From contig NZ_QGMP01000001.1 of the NCBI RefSeq assembly GCF_003259185.1, positions 186,001 to 250,000 on the forward strand: DNA of 64,000 nt, read 5' to 3'. Numbering within the stretch: position 1 is the first letter of the stretch; the number at the start of each line of letters is the position of its first letter. The translations under genes were made by a program, and so were the position numbers. Below the pieces are notes generated by a model, which saw nothing but the letters and a program-made list of their open reading frames with translations, did not search any database and was not told the DNA's origin. The stretch comes from Isoalcanivorax indicus (GTDB lineage Bacteria; Pseudomonadota; Gammaproteobacteria; Pseudomonadales; Alcanivoracaceae). Positions 1-8,999 of this stretch are shown here, in pieces.

Positions 1-670
1 TCTTGCCGCTGCCAGGCGGACCGCTGAGCAACAGCGAGTGGCCGCCCGCAGCGGCCAGCTCCAGCGCGCGACGAGCCTGGGGTTGGCCGCGCACGTCGCT
101 CAGGCAGGGGGCCGAGAGGGGCGTGGCGGCAATAGTCGGTGCTGTGGCCGCCGCGATGATTTCCCGACCTTCGATATGCGAACACGCCGCGAGCAGCGAA
201 TCAGCGCCGTGCACAGCGCGATGCGCCAACGCCGCTTCGCTGGCGTTGCTGGCGGGCAGGATCAGGGCGCGGCCTGTGCGTTGGGCGGCCAGGGCCGCAG
301 GCAATACGCCCTGCCCGGGGCGCAACTCGCCGCCCAGGGCCAGTTCGCCCAGACATTCGAAGGCATCAGGATCAGCGATGCGCAGTTGGCGGCTGGCGGC
401 GAGGATACCCAAAGCGATGGGCAGGTCGTAGCGGCCACCGCCCTTGGGCAGCTCGGCAGGGGCCAGATTCACGGTGATGCGTCGCACCGGAAACTCGAAG
501 CCGCTGTTGATCAGCGCCGAGCGTACCCGGTCGCGGCTTTCGCGCACGGCGGCTTCGGGCAGCCCGACAATGGAAAAACCGGGCAGGCCCGGGGAGAGGT
601 GGGTTTCGACCTGGACATGCAGGGCGTCGATGCCCAGTAATGCGCGGGTGTGGAGCAGTGTGACAGACAT
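1..670 (-). CDS. comM: ComM/YifB-family AAA+ ATPase (Mg-chelatase-like), 5' part only
   Basis: The N-terminal 223 codons of a YifB/ComM protein, an AAA+ helicase-like ATPase that in naturally competent bacteria promotes branch migration during transformation. The start MSVTLLHTRALLGIDA and the following LPGFSIVGLPEAAVRESRDRVRSA match the usual N-terminus of the family. The window ends inside the Walker A loop (GPPGSGK). The ATG directly follows the T-run of a terminator-like hairpin and has no visible ribosome binding site, but the family alignment supports this start. The rest of the gene lies outside the window. Confidence 0.9.
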   Translation of the reverse strand, partial: MSVTLLHTRALLGIDALHVQVETHLSPGLPGFSIVGLPEAAVRESRDRVRSALINSGFEFPVRRITVNLAPAELPKGGGRYDLPIALGILAASRQLRIADPDAFECLGELALGGELRPGQGVLPAALAAQRTGRALILPASNASEAALAHRAVHGADSLLAACSHIEGREIIAAATAPTIAATPLSAPCLSDVRGQPQARRALELAAAGGHSLLLSGPPGSGK

Positions 671-671
671 G

Positions 672-704
672 AAAAAGGCTCGCCGGATCTGATCCGACGA
701 GCCT
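672..704 (-). terminator. Rho-independent terminator-like hairpin after the RND gene
   Basis: On the minus strand a stem of about 13 bp with one mismatch (AGGCTCGTCGGAT / ATCCGGCGAGCCT) is followed by TTTTT. It lies 48 bases past the RND stop, and its T-run abuts the comM start codon. It probably ends the TetR-MFP-RND transcript. Confidence 0.7.
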
Positions 705-751
705 GACAAAGGTGGCCCGCGCTGTCTGTCAGTCAGCGCCGACGATGATTG

Positions 752-3700
752 TCAGTGTTCCGCCACACGAATACGGAAGAACAGGGCGTACAGGGTGGGC
801 ACGGCAATCAGCGTCAGTACGGTGGCGAAGGCCAGCCCGCCCATGATCGTGACCGCCATGCTGGAAAAGAATGCATCCCAGAGCAGCGGCACCATACCGA
901 GGATGGTGGTCACGGCTGCCAGAAACACCGGACGCAAACGGCTGACGCTGGCATCCGTGAGCGCCAGCACCGCTTCCTTGCCGCTGTTGATCTGGGCGTC
1001 AATTTCATCCACCAGCACGATGGCATTTTTCATCAACATGCCGGAAAGGCTGAGGAAGCCCAGCAGCGCAGTGAACGTAAAGGGCATGCCGGTCAGCAGC
1101 AGGCCAAGCGTTACACCGCAAATGGACATGGGTACGATCAGCCAGATTACCGCTGGCTGGCGCAGCTTGCCGAACAGCAGAATGCTGATCACCAGCATGA
1201 TCAGGAAACTCAGCGGCAATTGTGCGGCCAGTGATGATTGGGCTTCACGGGAGTCCTCGTATTCACCGCCCCATTCCATGCGGTAGCCGGGCGGCAAGGT
1301 GATGCCTTCGATGGCACCGCGCACGGCGCGGAACGCCTGGTCAGAGGTCAGATCTCCCTCCGGCTCGGCCTGTACCGTCAATGTGCGTACACGATTGCGT
1401 CGATGAATCAGAGCCTCTTCGCTGGTGGTGACGAAACCATCCACGACCTGGGTGACGGGCACATACGCTTGCTCGCTACCGCTCCACACCAGTCGATCGG
1501 CGAGGCGGGTAGCGTCGAGACGTTCGTAATCCGGTGGCCGGGCCACAATGGGAATCTGTTCATCGCCTTCCCGATAGGTGCCGGCTCGTACCCCGGCGGT
1601 GGCGAACTCCAGTGACTGGGCCAGCTCTGCACGGCCGACGCCGGCCACGCGTGCGCGCTCCTCATTGAACTGCGGCAGTATCACCAACTCGCGTTGTCGC
1701 CAGTCGGTGCGCACGTCGGTGACCCCTTCCGTGGCCAGCATGATGCTGCTGGCTTCATTGCCCAGGCGGCGCAACACATCAGTGTCCGGGCCGGAAAAAC
1801 GGGCTTCGATCTTGGCGCCATCACCAGGGCCGAACATCAGGCGCTGGGTGTAGATCTCGGCGTCCGGGAACAGCGGCGGCAGCCTGTCGCGCAGTTCGTC
1901 GATCAGCGGCGGAATCTGGTTGCGGTGGCCGACGCGCACGATCAGCTGGCCGTAGGCGGTATTCGGTTGCTCTGGTGCATAGGTCAGCATGAAGCGACTG
2001 GCGCCCTGGCCGATAAAGCTCGACACCGACTGTACCTGCGGATACTCGCGCACCAGCTCATCGATTTTCGCCACATCACGCGCCGTGGCGCGAATATCGG
2101 TGCCCTGGGGCAGCGTATAGTTGACGTAGAACAGTGGCGTATTCGAGGCCGGAAAGAACGCCTGTTTGACGAAGCCGAAGCCGAACAGTGCCACCACCGT
2201 CAGGCCGGCCAGGGCCGCCAGGGTCTTGCCGCGGGCGCGCAAGGCCTTGCCCAATGCATCACGATAGAGCATGTAAGGCCGACCGGCATAAGGGTCCAGC
2301 TCGCTGGCGTTGGCGGCCACACGGAAAAAGTAGAAACCCAGCAGCGGTGTGGCGGTAATGGCCAGCACCCAGCTGAGCATCAGGGAAATTGCGATAACGG
2401 CGAACAGGGAAAACAGGAATTCGCCGGTCACATCCGGCGACAGGCCGATGCCGGCAAATGCCATGATGCCGATAACGGTTGCGCCGAGCAGTGGGATCTG
2501 TGTGCGTTTGGCCGCGTCACTGGCGGCATTTTTCGCCTGCATGCCGCGCTGCATGTTGATCAGCATGCCTTCGGCCACCACGATGGCGTTATCCACCAGC
2601 ATGCCCATGGCGATAATCAATGCGCCCAGCGAGATGCGCTCCATCTCGATATGCAGCAGGCGCATGAACAACACGGTGCCGAGCACCGTCAGTAACAGGG
2701 TGGCGCCGACGACGATGCCGACCCGCCAGCCCATGGTCAGGCACAGTACGCCGATGACGATCAGCACCGACAACAACAGACTGAGAATGAAGCTGTTGAT
2801 GGCATCGTCCACCACGACGTGCTGTTCGTAGATGGGGTGCAGGGTGACGCCCAGCGGTATGCGATTCTCCAGTGTCGCCAGATGCCGATCCACCGCGCGA
2901 CCGACCTCGACGATATTGGCATCGGGCACCCCCGCCACGGCAAGTGTGAAGGCGGGTACGCCGTTGTAGCGAATCAGGTGGTCCGGCACTTCCGTGCTTT
3001 GCCGGTAGACATCGGCAATGTCCACCAGGCTGATCTGTTCCGTGGAGCCGGGGCGACCGATACGCAGACTTTCAATGCTGGCAACGGAGTCGAAACCGGG
3101 GCGGCTGGTCAGGCGGACACGGCGGTCACCAATGGTGATGGCGCCTGCACTTTCCACGGCATTTTCTGTCTGGATGGTGTTGAGCACCTGTTCAACCGGC
3201 AGCCCCAGTGTGGAAAGCCGCTCGTTGCTGATATCCACATAGATGGTTTCCGTCGGCTCGCCGGACGTGGTGACCTTGGCGACGCCCGGAACGGTCAGCA
3301 ACTCTCGGCGCAGGAAGCGGGCCAGATTGCGGATTTCCTGGTCGCTGAACTCTGGCGCCGTGACGGCATAGAAAATGCCGAACACGTCACCGAAGTCGTC
3401 ATTGATGCGTGGCGTACGTGCCCCCTCCGGCAGGTCGGGCCGGGCATCATTCACCTTGCGTCGCAGTTCATCCCACACCTGCGGCATCTTGCTGCCGTCG
3501 TACTGATCCTTGATCTGCACGGTAATTTCCGACACGCCGGGCATGGACTTCGAGGTGACGCGCTTGAGCTGCGGCAGCTGCTGCAGGGCAGATTCCAGCA
3601 GTTCGGTGACTTCTTCCTCGACTTCCTCCGCCGTGGCGCCGGGGTAGGAGGTCACCACCACCGCCTGCTTGAGGGTAAAGGCCGGATCTTCCAGCCGGCC

Positions 3701-3796
3701 GATCGATGACAGCGCCCAGAGCCCGCCAAGCAGACAGGCGGCAATGATCAGCCAGGTGTTGACCGGACGTTCGATGGAGACGCGGGCGATATCCAT
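752..3796 (-). CDS. RND-family efflux permease (inner-membrane pump)
   Basis: A 1014-residue RND transporter, close to the usual length for AcrB-type pumps, with an N-terminal membrane anchor, two large periplasmic domains and two bundles of membrane segments (about 335-490 and 865-1010). It would use the proton gradient to expel drugs, solvents or lipids through an outer-membrane channel that is not encoded here. The proton-relay motif reads GMLVDNAIVV (D402-N403), where AcrB has two aspartates. The lysine in the later LMKNAIVLVDE motif is kept. It is the last gene of the TetR-MFP-RND operon, 11 bases after the adaptor gene, with GGAG before the ATG. The substrate cannot be read from sequence. 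Confidence 0.92.
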   Translation of the reverse strand: MDIARVSIERPVNTWLIIAACLLGGLWALSSIGRLEDPAFTLKQAVVVTSYPGATAEEVEEEVTELLESALQQLPQLKRVTSKSMPGVSEITVQIKDQYDGSKMPQVWDELRRKVNDARPDLPEGARTPRINDDFGDVFGIFYAVTAPEFSDQEIRNLARFLRRELLTVPGVAKVTTSGEPTETIYVDISNERLSTLGLPVEQVLNTIQTENAVESAGAITIGDRRVRLTSRPGFDSVASIESLRIGRPGSTEQISLVDIADVYRQSTEVPDHLIRYNGVPAFTLAVAGVPDANIVEVGRAVDRHLATLENRIPLGVTLHPIYEQHVVVDDAINSFILSLLLSVLIVIGVLCLTMGWRVGIVVGATLLLTVLGTVLFMRLLHIEMERISLGALIIAMGMLVDNAIVVAEGMLINMQRGMQAKNAASDAAKRTQIPLLGATVIGIMAFAGIGLSPDVTGEFLFSLFAVIAISLMLSWVLAITATPLLGFYFFRVAANASELDPYAGRPYMLYRDALGKALRARGKTLAALAGLTVVALFGFGFVKQAFFPASNTPLFYVNYTLPQGTDIRATARDVAKIDELVREYPQVQSVSSFIGQGASRFMLTYAPEQPNTAYGQLIVRVGHRNQIPPLIDELRDRLPPLFPDAEIYTQRLMFGPGDGAKIEARFSGPDTDVLRRLGNEASSIMLATEGVTDVRTDWRQRELVILPQFNEERARVAGVGRAELAQSLEFATAGVRAGTYREGDEQIPIVARPPDYERLDATRLADRLVWSGSEQAYVPVTQVVDGFVTTSEEALIHRRNRVRTLTVQAEPEGDLTSDQAFRAVRGAIEGITLPPGYRMEWGGEYEDSREAQSSLAAQLPLSFLIMLVISILLFGKLRQPAVIWLIVPMSICGVTLGLLLTGMPFTFTALLGFLSLSGMLMKNAIVLVDEIDAQINSGKEAVLALTDASVSRLRPVFLAAVTTILGMVPLLWDAFFSSMAVTIMGGLAFATVLTLIAVPTLYALFFRIRVAEH

Positions 3797-3807
3797 GGGG
3801 CGCTCCT

Positions 3808-4872
3808 TCAGTATTTTTCGAACGGGCGCACGCGCATACCGTCACGCAGGAAAACGGTGCCTGCGGTGACCAGCGTGTCGCCAGCGTCGAGTCCATCGAT
3901 GATGGTGGCCTGGTCCAGCCCGAGCAGGCCGACCTTGACGGCGCGGGGTGAGACGGCGCGGCTTTCTTCATCGTAAATCCAGACACGGAACTCGCCGTCG
4001 GCGGTCATGTCCAGTGCGCCCACCGGAATCTGGAAGCTGGTGTCGGCGTGCGCACCGCGTGTGCGGATCTCCACCGTTACGGTCATGCCGGGCAGCACGT
4101 TGAAATCCTCCGGGCGCGGCATGCCGAAGCTGACCTGATAGGTCTGGGTCACGGCATCGGGCTCGGTTTCGTGCTCGCGGTATTCGAGCTTGAACGGCCG
4201 GTCCGGATGCTGTGAGAAAAAGGCGCTGACATCGAACAGGGATGCTTCGCTGGATATCCGCACCAGATGTTCCGGTACGTTGATATGCACCCGCAGTTCG
4301 GTGACATCCTGCACGCGCACGACGGTTGTGTTGGGCTGCACATTGGTGTGCCGGTCCACGAGTCGACGTGTCACCAGTGCATCAAAGGGCGCACTGATAC
4401 GTGTATAGGAAAGATTTCGCCGTGCGTTATCCAGCGCCACGTCGGCCAGGTCATACTGGGTTTTGGCCTGGTCAAAGGCCGCCGGAGAGACGGTGCCACG
4501 TTCCAGCAGCGTGCGTTGGCGGTCCAGATCACGGCGTGCCTGCTCGCGCTGTACCTCGGCTTCGCGCACGGCGAGACGGTAATCGGTGGGGTCGAGCGCG
4601 GCAATCAGGCCGCCGGCCTGCACAACGCTGCCCTGTTGTACCGGCAATTCGGCGATCCGGCCGCCCACCTGGAAGGACAGGTCGACCGTGCTGACGGCGT
4701 CCACGCGGCCGACAAAGCGGCGGCTGGTCAGGCCGACATCGCCGCCCACCGTCATGACGCGAACCGGACGCAGGCCCGCGTCGTCGTCCTCAGGCGGCGT
4801 GTCGCCGCAGCCGCTGAGCAGAAACAGGCTGGCGCTGGCCAGTATCAGGGAAAGATGACGCAGGGTTTTCAT
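3808..4872 (-). CDS. RND efflux periplasmic adaptor (membrane fusion protein), lipoprotein
   Basis: A 354-residue HlyD/AcrA-type adaptor that would link the RND pump to an outer-membrane channel. The N-terminus is a lipoprotein signal (LFLLSGC, Cys22). It is followed by a split lipoyl/barrel-sandwich region (AELPVQQGSVVQAGGLIAALD) flanking an alpha-helical hairpin rich in Arg/Glu/Gln (about 85-135), then beta-barrel and membrane-proximal domains. The ATG overlaps the stop of the upstream TetR gene by 4 bases (ATGA), and a GAGGAG ribosome binding site lies inside the TetR gene, so translation is probably coupled. Confidence 0.92.
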   Translation of the reverse strand: MKTLRHLSLILASASLFLLSGCGDTPPEDDDAGLRPVRVMTVGGDVGLTSRRFVGRVDAVSTVDLSFQVGGRIAELPVQQGSVVQAGGLIAALDPTDYRLAVREAEVQREQARRDLDRQRTLLERGTVSPAAFDQAKTQYDLADVALDNARRNLSYTRISAPFDALVTRRLVDRHTNVQPNTTVVRVQDVTELRVHINVPEHLVRISSEASLFDVSAFFSQHPDRPFKLEYREHETEPDAVTQTYQVSFGMPRPEDFNVLPGMTVTVEIRTRGAHADTSFQIPVGALDMTADGEFRVWIYDEESRAVSPRAVKVGLLGLDQATIIDGLDAGDTLVTAGTVFLRDGMRVRPFEKY

Positions 4873-5444
4873 GTCAGCAGCTCCTCGGTAAGGGCCAGCA
4901 AGCGACGATCAAGGCGTTGGCGGTGATCGGGATCAAGGGGGGACAGCGCCAGCAGGTCCTGAAACAGCAGGCCGTCGGCGGTGGCCCAGAGCAGCAGGGC
5001 CAGATCCAGATCGCCATCCCCGTTCTGCGCCACGATGCGTTCATACAATTGCCGGATATGCGCGCGCATCGGGTCCAGCAGTTGCGGTTTTTCTGCCGCG
5101 GCCGCCAGCACGGCCATGGCGACATCCGGGTCCAGCGAGCGGTGGGCTGGGTCGCGGGCGTGCATCATGGCGCGCAGCACGGAATGCGGTTTGTCCGTCA
5201 GCGATGCCTCCAGTGCCTCACGCGCGGCGGCGTTGCGCTCGATCAGTCGCTCAAGCATGCCATTGATCAGGGCATCCTTGTTCGGAAAGTGATACAGCAC
5301 ACCGCCCTTGCTCAGGCCGCTTTCGCGGGCTACAGCATCCAGCGTGACATGGCCGGCACCGTGCGTGGCGGCAATCTGCTGTGCGGCATCCAGAATCTGA
5401 TCCCGGGTATTGGGTTCGCCGGGTGAGGGTTTTCGCCGTCGCAT
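4869..5444 (-). CDS. TetR-family regulator of the adjacent RND pump
   Basis: A 191-residue TetR/AcrR repressor. The N-terminal helix-turn-helix is clear (TRDQILDAAQQIAATHGAGHVTLDAVARESGLSKG, then GVLYHFPNKDALI). The C-terminal ligand-binding domain is divergent, as usual. I chose the ATG of MRRRKPSPG because an upstream in-frame extension adds about 23 residues unlike the family. As first gene of the efflux operon it probably represses its own promoter. An imperfect dyad and a good promoter sit just upstream. Confidence 0.88.
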   Translation of the reverse strand: MRRRKPSPGEPNTRDQILDAAQQIAATHGAGHVTLDAVARESGLSKGGVLYHFPNKDALINGMLERLIERNAAAREALEASLTDKPHSVLRAMMHARDPAHRSLDPDVAMAVLAAAAEKPQLLDPMRAHIRQLYERIVAQNGDGDLDLALLLWATADGLLFQDLLALSPLDPDHRQRLDRRLLALTEELLT

Positions 5445-5479
5445 GTGGGTCTTCCGTCTGTTCCATACGGCCTGTTCTA

Positions 5480-5495
5480 TACCGTCTGGTTGGTA
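5480..5495 (-). promoter_or_regulatory. Candidate TetR operator
   Basis: An imperfect 16-bp dyad (TACCAACCAGACGGTA on the minus strand, 5 of 8 arm positions matching) between the promoter and the TetR start codon. The position and type suit an autoregulatory operator; inference only. Confidence 0.35.
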
Positions 5496-5511
5496 CAGTA
5501 AATGAGGCGCC

Positions 5512-5539
5512 ATTATATCGCCGGGTTTCGGGGCGACAA
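5512..5539 (-). promoter_or_regulatory. Sigma70 promoter of the TetR-MFP-RND operon
   Basis: On the minus strand TTGTCG, a 16-base spacer, and a perfect TATAAT lie about 70-95 bases before the TetR start codon. Confidence 0.5.
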
Positions 5540-5549
5540 GGGGGTGGCC

Positions 5550-6584
5550 TCAAAATCGGCGACTATAGGGTCGGGAAAGCCAAGCCAGACATCCCGATAC
5601 GGACAATATAAGGCCTAGAGCAGAAGTGAGTACAAACTGATTTGTACCGGGAGGCACCAGGCAGGGGGTACATCGGTAGAACAGCGTGGCGGCGGCCAGT
5701 GCCATGACCAGCAGCGCCAGCAGGGTCATCAGCGTGATCGGGAGCAGGGGACGGTGCCGGTAGAGCTGCCACCCGGCGAGCACGAAGTAGAACAGCGACA
5801 CGGGCATGGCGGCCAGCACCAGGAAGGCCAGTGGACGCTGGTTGATCTCGGGCAGCCTGTCGAGCAGGCCCGCGCGGCTGTCCCGGTAGAAACAGTGCAG
5901 GTCGCAACCGCTGTCGCTCACGGCATCGGGATTGGCGCCGTGGTGCAGCAGCAGTCGCACCAGGTCATCGCGGCCCAGCCGGGCCGCAGCCAGCACAGCG
6001 CTGTCCCCCAGTGCATTGCGTGCCTCAGGGTCGGCGCCATCAAGCAGCAACCATTCGACCACGGCCACATTCTGGCCGCCTTCCCCCAGATAGGCAGCGA
6101 GCAGGTCAGGGACACGTTCATGGCGATCAGGCATGGCCTCGGCCAGGGCGCTGATCAGTGGCAGGCGGGCGTTGCGCACCGCGTCGCGGAGCAGGGCGGG
6201 TTCGGGCAGGGCGCCCGCATCCAGCAGCGCTCGAACGCGTTGCAAATCACCCTGCCATACTGCGTGATGCAGGGCAGTGTCGCCCGTGCTGTCGGGGAGA
6301 TCAGGAGGAAAGCCGGTGTCCAGCAGCCAGTCGGCGGTTCGCCGCCGCTCGGCGTGCAGCTCGGCCAGCAGCGTGGGGTGCTGTCGGGCCAGCAAGGTCA
6401 CGCTTGCACCGTCCTGGTGCAATTGATCGAGGGTCTCGTCCGGCGCCTCGGCGCGCAGCGCCTGGGCCAGTGCGGCGGTCGGGTCCTCGGCCAGCGCTGG
6501 CCGAGTGGGCAAACCGAGGGTCAGCAGACCGAGGGTGAGCAGACCAGGCGTCAGGAGGGCCGCCAGACAGCGCAGCAGGAGCAT
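5550..6584 (-). CDS. Ankyrin-repeat protein with signal peptide and C-terminal membrane segments
   Basis: A 344-residue protein. The leucine-rich signal sequence ends near LAEDP. Three to four ankyrin repeats follow (TGDTALHHAVWQGDLQRVRALLDAGA; NVAVVEWLLLDGADPEARNALGDSAVLAAARLGRDDLVRLLLHHGANP). The C-terminal third holds about three hydrophobic helices (about 245-335). The repeats would therefore sit in the periplasm on a membrane anchor; the partner is unknown. The ATG overlaps the ubiK stop by one base, so the two are co-transcribed. The signal peptide holds a short internal repeat, encoded by an approximately 15-bp tandem repeat at 6511-6555. Confidence 0.75.
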   Translation of the reverse strand: MLLLRCLAALLTPGLLTLGLLTLGLPTRPALAEDPTAALAQALRAEAPDETLDQLHQDGASVTLLARQHPTLLAELHAERRRTADWLLDTGFPPDLPDSTGDTALHHAVWQGDLQRVRALLDAGALPEPALLRDAVRNARLPLISALAEAMPDRHERVPDLLAAYLGEGGQNVAVVEWLLLDGADPEARNALGDSAVLAAARLGRDDLVRLLLHHGANPDAVSDSGCDLHCFYRDSRAGLLDRLPEINQRPLAFLVLAAMPVSLFYFVLAGWQLYRHRPLLPITLMTLLALLVMALAAATLFYRCTPCLVPPGTNQFVLTSALGLILSVSGCLAWLSRPYSRRF

Positions 6585-6832
6585 CAGGAGTGGTCCTGAT
6601 GCTCCAGTGCCGCCACCTGACGCTCCAGGGCCTCCAGCTTTTCGCGGGTGCGCGCCAGAACCTGCTGCTGGATATCAAACTCCTCGCGGCTGACCAGATC
6701 CAGCCGACCGATGGCCTCGCGCAGGACGGCCTGCACATTGCGCTCGACCTCCTCGCGGAATTCGCCGAGACCGGCGGGCAGCCGCCGGCTGATATCCGCC
6801 ACCAGACGATCAATCAGGGGGACGTCATTCAT
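6584..6832 (-). CDS. ubiK: Ubiquinone biosynthesis accessory factor UbiK (BMFP/YqiC)
   Basis: An 82-residue protein of the BMFP family. It has an N-terminal amphipathic segment (PLIDRLVADISRRLPAGLGEFREEVERNV), the LVSREEFDIQQQVLARTREKLEALERQVAALE coiled coil at the C-terminus, and the usual length. In Enterobacteria UbiK binds UbiJ and helps ubiquinone synthesis under aerobic conditions. It is transcribed away from glnK and followed by the ankyrin gene with a one-base overlap. Confidence 0.88.
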   Translation of the reverse strand: MNDVPLIDRLVADISRRLPAGLGEFREEVERNVQAVLREAIGRLDLVSREEFDIQQQVLARTREKLEALERQVAALEHQDHS

Positions 6833-6891
6833 GCTTAAAGCCTGTTATCGTGGGGCCGCCATGGTAACACGGTGTGCGTCGCTCCGGCGCG

Positions 6892-6925
6892 TGCACCAAA
6901 TTGGGGAGTGCACCAAACCCGTGCG
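6892..6925 (+). promoter_or_regulatory. Two abutting NtrC-type binding sites upstream of glnK-amtB
   Basis: Two 17-bp sites lie end to end: 6892-6908 and 6909-6925. Both begin TGCACCAAA and match the NtrC consensus TGCACYAWWWTGGTGCA at about 14 and 13 of 17 positions. They lie about 110-130 bases before the start point expected from the sigma54-type element at 7003, a normal enhancer distance. Confidence 0.65.
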
Positions 6926-7002
6926 CTATAATGGCCCCCGCTGCGCAGGGGCAACCCTGTGTATCGCGTTTAACCCTCTGAATTTGCAAGCGATTTCAAA
7001 AT

Positions 7003-7018
7003 AGGCATGGATCGTGCA
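7003..7018 (+). promoter_or_regulatory. Sigma54-type -24/-12 promoter of glnK-amtB
   Basis: AGGCATGGATCGTGCA has the invariant GG and GC spaced by 10 and matches 9 of 12 defined positions of TGGCACR-N4-TTGCW. A weak IHF-like stretch (6971-6983) lies between it and the NtrC sites. The transcript would have a leader of about 180 bases. Confidence 0.55.
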
Positions 7019-7029
7019 ATCAAGCAGGG

Positions 7030-7545
<516 letters not shown>

Positions 7546-7611
7546 AACACCGTCAACCAACGATCCATGCCTAATTTAGTTGACTGACGCTTCCATTCGG
7601 AGGGTTGCACC

Positions 7612-8853
7612 GTGGAATACCAAATCTCAGAGCTGCAGTTTGCGCTCGATACTTTCTACTTCCTGATATGCGGCGCGCTGGTAATGTGGATGGCCGCCGG
7701 GTTTGCCATGCTCGAAGCCGGTCTGGTGCGTGCCAAGAACACCACCGAGATCCTGACCAAGAACGTGGCCCTGTTCGCCATCGCCTGCACCATGTATCTG
7801 GTGTGCGGTTACGCGATCATGTACGAAGGCGGCTTCTTCCTGTCCGGCATCATGGACAAGGGCGTAGAAGAAGGCTTCGCTTACGTGGCTGAAGAAACCT
7901 ACGCACCGTCTGCCGACTTCTTCTTCCAGGTCGTGTTCGTGGCCACCGCCATGTCCATCGTCTCGGGTGCGGTTGCCGAGCGTATGAAGCTGTGGGCCTT
8001 CCTGGCCTTCGCCGTGGTCATGACCGGTTTCATCTACCCGATGTCCGGTGCCTGGACCTGGGGCGGTGCGCCGGTGTTCGGTCTGTATGACCTGGATGCG
8101 CTGGGCTTCGCTGACTTCGCAGGCTCCGGCATCGTGCACATGGCAGGTGCTGCTGCAGCGCTGGCCGGTGTCATCCTGCTGGGTGCCCGTAAAGGCAAAT
8201 ACGGCCCGAACGGTCAGGTGAACGCCATTCCGGGTGCCAACCTGCCGCTGGCGACTCTGGGGACCTTCATCCTGTGGATGGGCTGGTTCGGCTTCAACGG
8301 TGGCTCCGTACTGGCTACCGCTTCGGCTGACGCGGCCAACGATGTCGCCATCGTGTTCATGAACACCAACGCGGCTGCGGCCGGTGGTGCGCTGGGCGCT
8401 CTGGTGCTGGCACGCATCCTGTTCGGCAAGGCTGATCTGACCATGCTGCTCAACGGTGCGCTGGCTGGCCTGGTGACCATCACGGCTGGCCCGGATACCC
8501 CGAGCCCGCTGCTGGCCACCCTCTTCGGCGCGCTGGGCGGTCTGCTGGTGGTCATGTCCATCCTGACCCTGGACAAGCTGAAGATCGACGATCCGGTCGG
8601 TGCCATCTCCGTACACGGCACCTGCGGTATCCTGGGTCTGATGCTGGTACCGGTCACTGGCGACGCCAGCTTCTCCGGCCAGATCATCGGCGGCCTGACG
8701 ATCTTTGTCTGGGTATTCGTCACCAGCCTGATCGTGTGGGGCATCCTCAAGGCCGTCATGGGCATCCGTGTCGCCGAGGAAGACGAGTACGCCGGTATGG
8801 ACCTTGCCGACTGCGGTATGGAAGCCTACCCGGAATTCGTCAAAGGCAACTGA
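7612..8853 (+). CDS. amtB: Ammonium channel AmtB
   Basis: A 413-residue Amt/Rh-type ammonium transporter with about 11 membrane segments. Family motifs include DTFYFLICGALVMWMAAGFAMLEAGLVR, DFAGSGIVHMAGAAAALAG (pore histidine) and SVHGTCGILGLMLVP (second pore histidine). It starts with GTG behind GGAGGG. It follows glnK by 66 bases in the same unit and is closed by a strong terminator. AmtB brings ammonium into the cell at low external levels. Confidence 0.97.
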   Translation: MEYQISELQFALDTFYFLICGALVMWMAAGFAMLEAGLVRAKNTTEILTKNVALFAIACTMYLVCGYAIMYEGGFFLSGIMDKGVEEGFAYVAEETYAPSADFFFQVVFVATAMSIVSGAVAERMKLWAFLAFAVVMTGFIYPMSGAWTWGGAPVFGLYDLDALGFADFAGSGIVHMAGAAAALAGVILLGARKGKYGPNGQVNAIPGANLPLATLGTFILWMGWFGFNGGSVLATASADAANDVAIVFMNTNAAAAGGALGALVLARILFGKADLTMLLNGALAGLVTITAGPDTPSPLLATLFGALGGLLVVMSILTLDKLKIDDPVGAISVHGTCGILGLMLVPVTGDASFSGQIIGGLTIFVWVFVTSLIVWGILKAVMGIRVAEEDEYAGMDLADCGMEAYPEFVKGN

Positions 8854-8880
8854 TCCACAAACGACAGTCCGGAAACAGGA

Positions 8881-8904
8881 AGGGCGCCCTCGGGCGCCCT
8901 TTTC
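8881..8904 (+). terminator. Rho-independent terminator after amtB
   Basis: A GC-rich stem AGGGCGCC / GGGCGCCCT with a 3-base loop, followed by TTTT, 28 bases after the amtB stop. Confidence 0.85.
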
Positions 8905-8999
8905 TGGTTTCGGCTGCCGCTCCCGGTTTTCCGATGCCGGACAAATCTGTGGCGGGGCGTTAAGGTAGGCCTGTGGAGATAGCAGGCTGGAGCAGCACC

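Noticed and set aside
6932-6946. A second GG-N10-GC element and a TATAAT just after the NtrC sites
   Set aside because: Too close to the enhancer sites for NtrC activation and a weaker match than the element at 7003-7018; it may be chance or a weak basal promoter.
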